In this document: positions 60,501-64,000 of the stretch, in pieces
How positions within the stretch are numbered: position 1 is the stretch's first letter
How the letters are laid out: each line of letters opens with the position of its first letter
Assembly (NCBI GenBank): GCA_910579305.1
Contig: CAJTTA010000002.1
Span: 1-64,000, forward strand
DNA from: an uncultured Muribaculaceae bacterium
GTDB lineage: Bacteria; Bacteroidota; Bacteroidia; Bacteroidales; Muribaculaceae
Length of the DNA: 64,000 nt
Direction: 5' to 3'
Notes under the pieces: model-generated
Told to the model about the DNA's origin: nothing
The model's database searches: none
What the model saw: only the letters and a program-made list of their open reading frames with translations
Position numbers and translations under genes: made by a program

Positions 60501-61349
60501 ATGCTCACCCCTGAAACATATACTCTCAACCTTCGCGGCCGCCTCTACTCCCTGGCCTCGCCCAAGGTCATGGCCATAATCAATGTGACTCCCGATTCCT
60601 TCTTCCCGGGCAGTCGCACCCCCGACCGCACATCAATCGAATGCCGCGTGGAAACCGCAATCGCTCAGGGAGCCGACATGCTTGACATAGGGGGATATTC
60701 CTCTCGGCCTGGCGCTCCCGAAGTTTCGGAAGATGAAGAATACAGCAGGCTGGCATCAGGCCTTGAGATAATCCGACGCAAAGCGCCCGACGCAATAGTG
60801 AGTGTAGACACGTTCCGGTCAGGGGTAGCCCGCCGGTGCGTGCTTGAATGGGGCGCTGATATAATCAATGACATCTCGGCAGGAATGCTCGACCCTCTCA
60901 TGGCTCCTGTCGCAGCAGAGCTGGGCACTCCTGTCGTGCTGATGCACATGCGCGGGACTCCGGCCACAATGCAGTCGCTCACCGACTACAGGGATCCGGT
61001 GGCCGATGTGATCTCTGAGCTTGCCGAAAGAATCAGCATCTTCCGCAGCCATGGTGTGGCCGACGTGATAGCCGATCCAGGATTCGGTTTCGCCAAGACC
61101 ACCGAGCAGAACTACCGGCTCATGCGGCACCTTGAGGAATTCCGAGCACTTGAATGTCCGCTGCTCGTGGGCATAAGCCGCAAGAGCATGATTTATCGGC
61201 CGTTAGGCATCACTCCATCCGAGGCCCTGCCAGGCACCACGGCCCTCAACATGGCAAGTCTGCTCAAAGGCGCCGCCATATTGCGTGTGCATGACGTGGC
61301 TGAAGCCGTGCAGACTGTCAAAATCTTTAATCTCCTGAGCCATGCTTGA
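60501..61349 (+). CDS. folP: Dihydropteroate synthase
   Basis: A 282-residue TIM-barrel enzyme joining p-aminobenzoate to dihydropterin pyrophosphate in folate synthesis, the target of sulfonamides. Signatures: INVTPDSFF (27-35), DIGGYSSRPG (62-71), DIINDISAG, the MHMRGTPATMQ loop, GISRKSMI and the final RVHDV. Normal length. The last eight bases overlap the cdaA start, so the two are coupled. Confidence 0.96.
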   Translation: MLTPETYTLNLRGRLYSLASPKVMAIINVTPDSFFPGSRTPDRTSIECRVETAIAQGADMLDIGGYSSRPGAPEVSEDEEYSRLASGLEIIRRKAPDAIVSVDTFRSGVARRCVLEWGADIINDISAGMLDPLMAPVAAELGTPVVLMHMRGTPATMQSLTDYRDPVADVISELAERISIFRSHGVADVIADPGFGFAKTTEQNYRLMRHLEEFRALECPLLVGISRKSMIYRPLGITPSEALPGTTALNMASLLKGAAILRVHDVAEAVQTVKIFNLLSHA

Positions 61350-62112
61350 CTTCGGTATAAAGGATGTGGTGGACATCCTGCTGGTGGCCCTGCTGCTTTT
61401 CTATCTCTACCGCACCATGAGAAAGAGCGGCACGCTCAACATCTTCATAGGCGTGCTCTCATTCATCGTAGTGTGGATTCTTGCATCAGAAATTTTCGAC
61501 ATGCGCCTCACGGGCACGATTCTCGACAAATTCATGTCAATAGGTCTCATCGTACTCGTAGTGCTCTTCCAGGATCCCATAAAGCGATTTCTCATCGACC
61601 TGGGCTCCCACAATAAGTGGAAACAGCTGCACCGGCTGTTTCACCACAGTGCCAAGCAGGATGACTATGCCTACATAATGCCGGTAGTATATGCCTGCAC
61701 TTCTATGAGCAAAAGCAAGACCGGTGCCCTCATAGTGATTCAGCGCAAGGTTTCGCTATCCGACTATGAACGCACGGGCGACATGATCGACGCATCAATC
61801 AACACACGCCTGATTGAAAATATTTTTTTCAAAAATTCTCCGCTTCATGACGGAGCCATGATTATAGCCAGACACAGGATAGCGGCAGCCGGATGCATTC
61901 TTCCCGTGAGCCACGACATGAACATACCCAAAGAACTCGGTCTGCGCCACCGCGCGGCTCTCGGCATGAGCCAGGTGACCGACGCCTTGTGTGTGATCGT
62001 CTCGGAAGAGACGGGACACATTTCCATTGCTATGGACGGCGCGCTAAAGGTGAAGCTCTCGGCATCGGAACTTGAGCACACGCTGTCTCAGGCGCTGCAG
62101 ACTTCTGACTGA
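61342..62112 (+). CDS. cdaA: Diadenylate cyclase CdaA
   Basis: A 256-residue membrane enzyme that makes c-di-AMP from two ATP. Three N-terminal membrane segments (about 9-24, 32-50, 64-77) precede the DisA_N catalytic domain with DGA (170-172, in SPLHDGAMII) and RHR (202-204, in GLRHRAALG). The folP-cdaA order is one I know from other Bacteroidales. The hydrolase counterpart, PgpH, is encoded at the left end of the window. Confidence 0.96.
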   Translation: MLDFGIKDVVDILLVALLLFYLYRTMRKSGTLNIFIGVLSFIVVWILASEIFDMRLTGTILDKFMSIGLIVLVVLFQDPIKRFLIDLGSHNKWKQLHRLFHHSAKQDDYAYIMPVVYACTSMSKSKTGALIVIQRKVSLSDYERTGDMIDASINTRLIENIFFKNSPLHDGAMIIARHRIAAAGCILPVSHDMNIPKELGLRHRAALGMSQVTDALCVIVSEETGHISIAMDGALKVKLSASELEHTLSQALQTSD

Positions 62113-62156
62113 TTTCTCTCCAATCACAACAATCTATTTCAATAATAACACGACTC

Positions 62157-64000
62157 ATGAAAAAACTCCTTATAGCTTCGGCTGCTCTTGCCTTGGCCTC
62201 GATGCCTGCAATCGCCCAAAGGTCGGTGCAGACTCTCACACGCGGCTGGAAATTCTCCGGCGACAGCATAAGCTGGCAGAATGTCAACGTGCCTCATGAC
62301 TGGGCGATATACGGGCCTTTCTCCAGAGACAACGACCTGCAGGAGGTGGCCGTGGAGCAGAACGGCGAGACTGAAGAGACCTGGAAGACCGGACGCACCG
62401 GAGGGCTGCCATATGTGGGCAAAGGCTTCTACCGCACCAGCTTCGACTTACCCGACACTACCGAACGGGCCACTACTCTCATCTTCGACGGCGCAATGAG
62501 CAATGCCAGGGTGAGAGTGAACGGACAGGAGGTGGCTTTCTGGCCATACGGCTACAATTCCTTTCATGCCGATGTGAGCCATGCTGTGCGCCCGGGCAGC
62601 AACACTCTTGAAGTGAGCCTTGAGAACAAGCCCCGCAGCTCACGATGGTATCCCGGCGCAGGCATCTACAGGAACGTGCATGTGCTTAACACCAACAAGA
62701 CACACATTCCCGTATGGGGCACGCAGCTCACTACTCCTCACGTGGCCTCCGACTATGCTTCCGTAAAACTCGCCACAGAACTGCAAGGCCTTGAGAAGGG
62801 AGATGACTTCAGGCTCATTACTTCGATATTCGATCCTGCCGGCAATCTGGCGGCCACCGACTCGCACTCCTACAGATATTATCCCGGCCTCCGCGTGACA
62901 CAGAATCTGCGTGTGCCGGCTCCGCGCCTGTGGAGTCCCGAGAGACCCAACATGTATAAGGCCGTGACACGCGTGGAGCGCAACGGACGCACTCTCGATT
63001 CCTACACCACTCCCTTCGGCATACGCTCCATAGAATTGCGTGAAGGGGACGGCTTCTATCTCAACGGGCAGAAACGCCAGTTCAAGGGCGTGTGCCTCCA
63101 CCATGACCTCGGCCCCCTCGGAGCGGCAGTCAACCGGGAGGCCATAGCCCGCCAGCTCCGCATGCTCAAGGATATGGGCGCTGATGCCGTGCGCACTTCC
63201 CACAATATGCCGGCTCCCGAACTCGTGGAACTGTGCGACTCCATGGGCCTGATGCTCATGCTGGAGCCTTTCGACGACTGGGGCTTCAGGCCCAAAAGCG
63301 AAAATGGCTATGGGTCAATCTTCAATGAATGGGCGGAGAAAGACATGGTCAACATGCTTCGCCACTACCGCAACAATCCCTCGGTGGTGATGTGGAGCAT
63401 AGGCAATGAGGTGCCTTCACAGTGGGGGCCTGACGGCCTCGGTGAGCTCTCCATGCTTCAGGACATAGTGCACCGCGAGGATCCCTCCCGCCCCGTAACC
63501 TGCGGCATGGACCAGTTTGACGCTGTGGTAAACAACGGGTTTGCCGCCGCTCTCGACATCCCCGGCTTCAATTACAAGCCCTCGCGATACATGGAAGCGA
63601 TAGGCAAACTGCCTCAGAATCTGCTCCTCGGCTCTGAGACAGCCTCCACCGTAAGCTCCCGCGGCGTCTATAAATTCCCGGTAAAGGAGGGAGCCAACAT
63701 GGAGCATCCCGACCACCAGAGTTCCTCCTATGACACCGAATACTGCTATTGGAGCAATCTGCCTGACGATGACTTCGCAGCCGACGATGACCTCCCGTGG
63801 AATCTGGGGCAATTCGTGTGGACAGGCTTCGACTATCTCGGAGAGCCCACTCCCTACGACACCGATGCCTGGCCCTCACATTCCAGCCTCTTCGGCATAA
63901 TCGACCTGGCCTCTCTGCCAAAAGACCGTTTTTATCTCTATCGCTCAAAGTGGAACGAGAATGACAATACTCTTCACATTCTGCCTCACTGGACTTGGCC
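62157..64000 (+). CDS. Glycoside hydrolase family 2 (beta-galactosidase-like), 3' end outside window
   Basis: 614 codons are visible and the frame is open at the right edge. Signal peptide 1-20 (ending MPAIAQ), so the enzyme is exported. A sugar-binding jelly-roll (about 25-170, with GGLPYVGKGFYRT and WYPGAGIYRNV) and an immunoglobulin-like domain (about 180-290) precede the catalytic barrel. There the acid/base is E418 in MWSIGNEV and the nucleophile is probably E494 in LLGSETAS. The final LPHWTWP belongs to the DUF4982-like region of Bacteroidetes GH2 enzymes. The substrate is likely a beta-galactoside from host or plant glycans; GH2 also includes beta-glucuronidases and beta-mannosidases. 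Whether a SusC/D pair follows is unknown. Confidence 0.92.
   Translation, partial: MKKLLIASAALALASMPAIAQRSVQTLTRGWKFSGDSISWQNVNVPHDWAIYGPFSRDNDLQEVAVEQNGETEETWKTGRTGGLPYVGKGFYRTSFDLPDTTERATTLIFDGAMSNARVRVNGQEVAFWPYGYNSFHADVSHAVRPGSNTLEVSLENKPRSSRWYPGAGIYRNVHVLNTNKTHIPVWGTQLTTPHVASDYASVKLATELQGLEKGDDFRLITSIFDPAGNLAATDSHSYRYYPGLRVTQNLRVPAPRLWSPERPNMYKAVTRVERNGRTLDSYTTPFGIRSIELREGDGFYLNGQKRQFKGVCLHHDLGPLGAAVNREAIARQLRMLKDMGADAVRTSHNMPAPELVELCDSMGLMLMLEPFDDWGFRPKSENGYGSIFNEWAEKDMVNMLRHYRNNPSVVMWSIGNEVPSQWGPDGLGELSMLQDIVHREDPSRPVTCGMDQFDAVVNNGFAAALDIPGFNYKPSRYMEAIGKLPQNLLLGSETASTVSSRGVYKFPVKEGANMEHPDHQSSSYDTEYCYWSNLPDDDFAADDDLPWNLGQFVWTGFDYLGEPTPYDTDAWPSHSSLFGIIDLASLPKDRFYLYRSKWNENDNTLHILPHWTW

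Noticed and set aside
1..64000. Mobile elements, integrated phage, toxin-antitoxin or restriction systems
   Set aside because: No transposase, integrase, relaxase, methylase-endonuclease pair or terminal repeats were recognised anywhere in the window.

Overview
The window looks like a chromosomal segment from a member of the order Bacteroidales. A gut Muribaculaceae-type genome is my best guess from gene content and the fairly GC-rich coding, but I cannot confirm the family. The evidence is Bacteroidetes-type promoters (TTTG, 19-21 bp, TAnnTTTG) in front of many genes, lack of obvious Shine-Dalgarno sequences, and typical families: DUF2723, DUF3316, head-GIN DUF2807, TIGR02757, TlpA-like thioredoxin, M6 proteases and large secreted proteins ending in a type IX secretion-like C-terminal domain. 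I see no phage, insertion sequence, integrase or CRISPR array. Most of the window is core chromosome with islands of secreted proteins.

Layout. 1-5.7 kb: the 5' part of tRNA-Tyr, then a minus-strand operon purN-rsh-pgpH. Here purN carries an unusual C-terminal membrane (CD225/dispanin) extension, and the (p)ppGpp enzyme and the c-di-AMP phosphodiesterase are translationally coupled. 5.8-12.1 kb: a plus-strand run of a DUF2723 membrane protein, a TPR/PD40 protein and CstA. 12.2-19.9 kb: three secreted proteins (two related adhesin-like proteins and an M6 metalloprotease). 20.3-29.9 kb: minus strand, TlpA-like thioredoxin, PBP1A, then parC, DUF3316, an S41 protease and an rRNA methyltransferase chained by 4-base overlaps. 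30.1-34.3 kb: plus strand, TIGR02757, NDH-2, a META-domain lipoprotein, an SGNH hydrolase and Bcp peroxiredoxin. 34.4-37.3 kb: minus strand, DUF2807 protein, YitT, EamA transporter. 37.4-38.4 kb: a GtrB-like glycosyltransferase, divergent from the EamA gene and sharing overlapping promoters with it. 38.5-47.4 kb: minus strand, MBL hydrolase, RsmI, YidC, PyrG, EF-Ts, S2, S9 and L13. 47.6-51.0 kb: plus strand, NYN protein, SufE, POT transporter and a Crp/Fnr regulator. 51.1-55.3 kb: a 1390-residue secreted protein whose promoter carries an FNR-type palindrome. 55.4-60.2 kb: minus strand, TypA/BipA and a second M6 protease. 60.5-64 kb: plus strand, FolP, CdaA and a family 2 glycoside hydrolase that runs off the right edge.

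How the parts connect. Nucleotide second messengers recur: Rsh makes and degrades (p)ppGpp, PgpH degrades c-di-AMP, and CdaA makes c-di-AMP. CstA, a POT peptide transporter, secreted M6 proteases and a GH2 enzyme fit a lifestyle of peptide and glycan scavenging. Five proteins share a signal peptide and a T9SS-like tail, although no T9SS machinery gene was recognised here.

The most unusual observations are the PurN-CD225 fusion, the FNR-type site placed near -41 of the giant secreted-protein gene next to a Crp/Fnr gene with an FNR-like recognition helix, interleaved divergent promoters at 37.4 kb, two GTG-initiated genes whose promoters predict leaderless mRNAs, and a permuted domain duplication in the 12.2 kb secreted protein.
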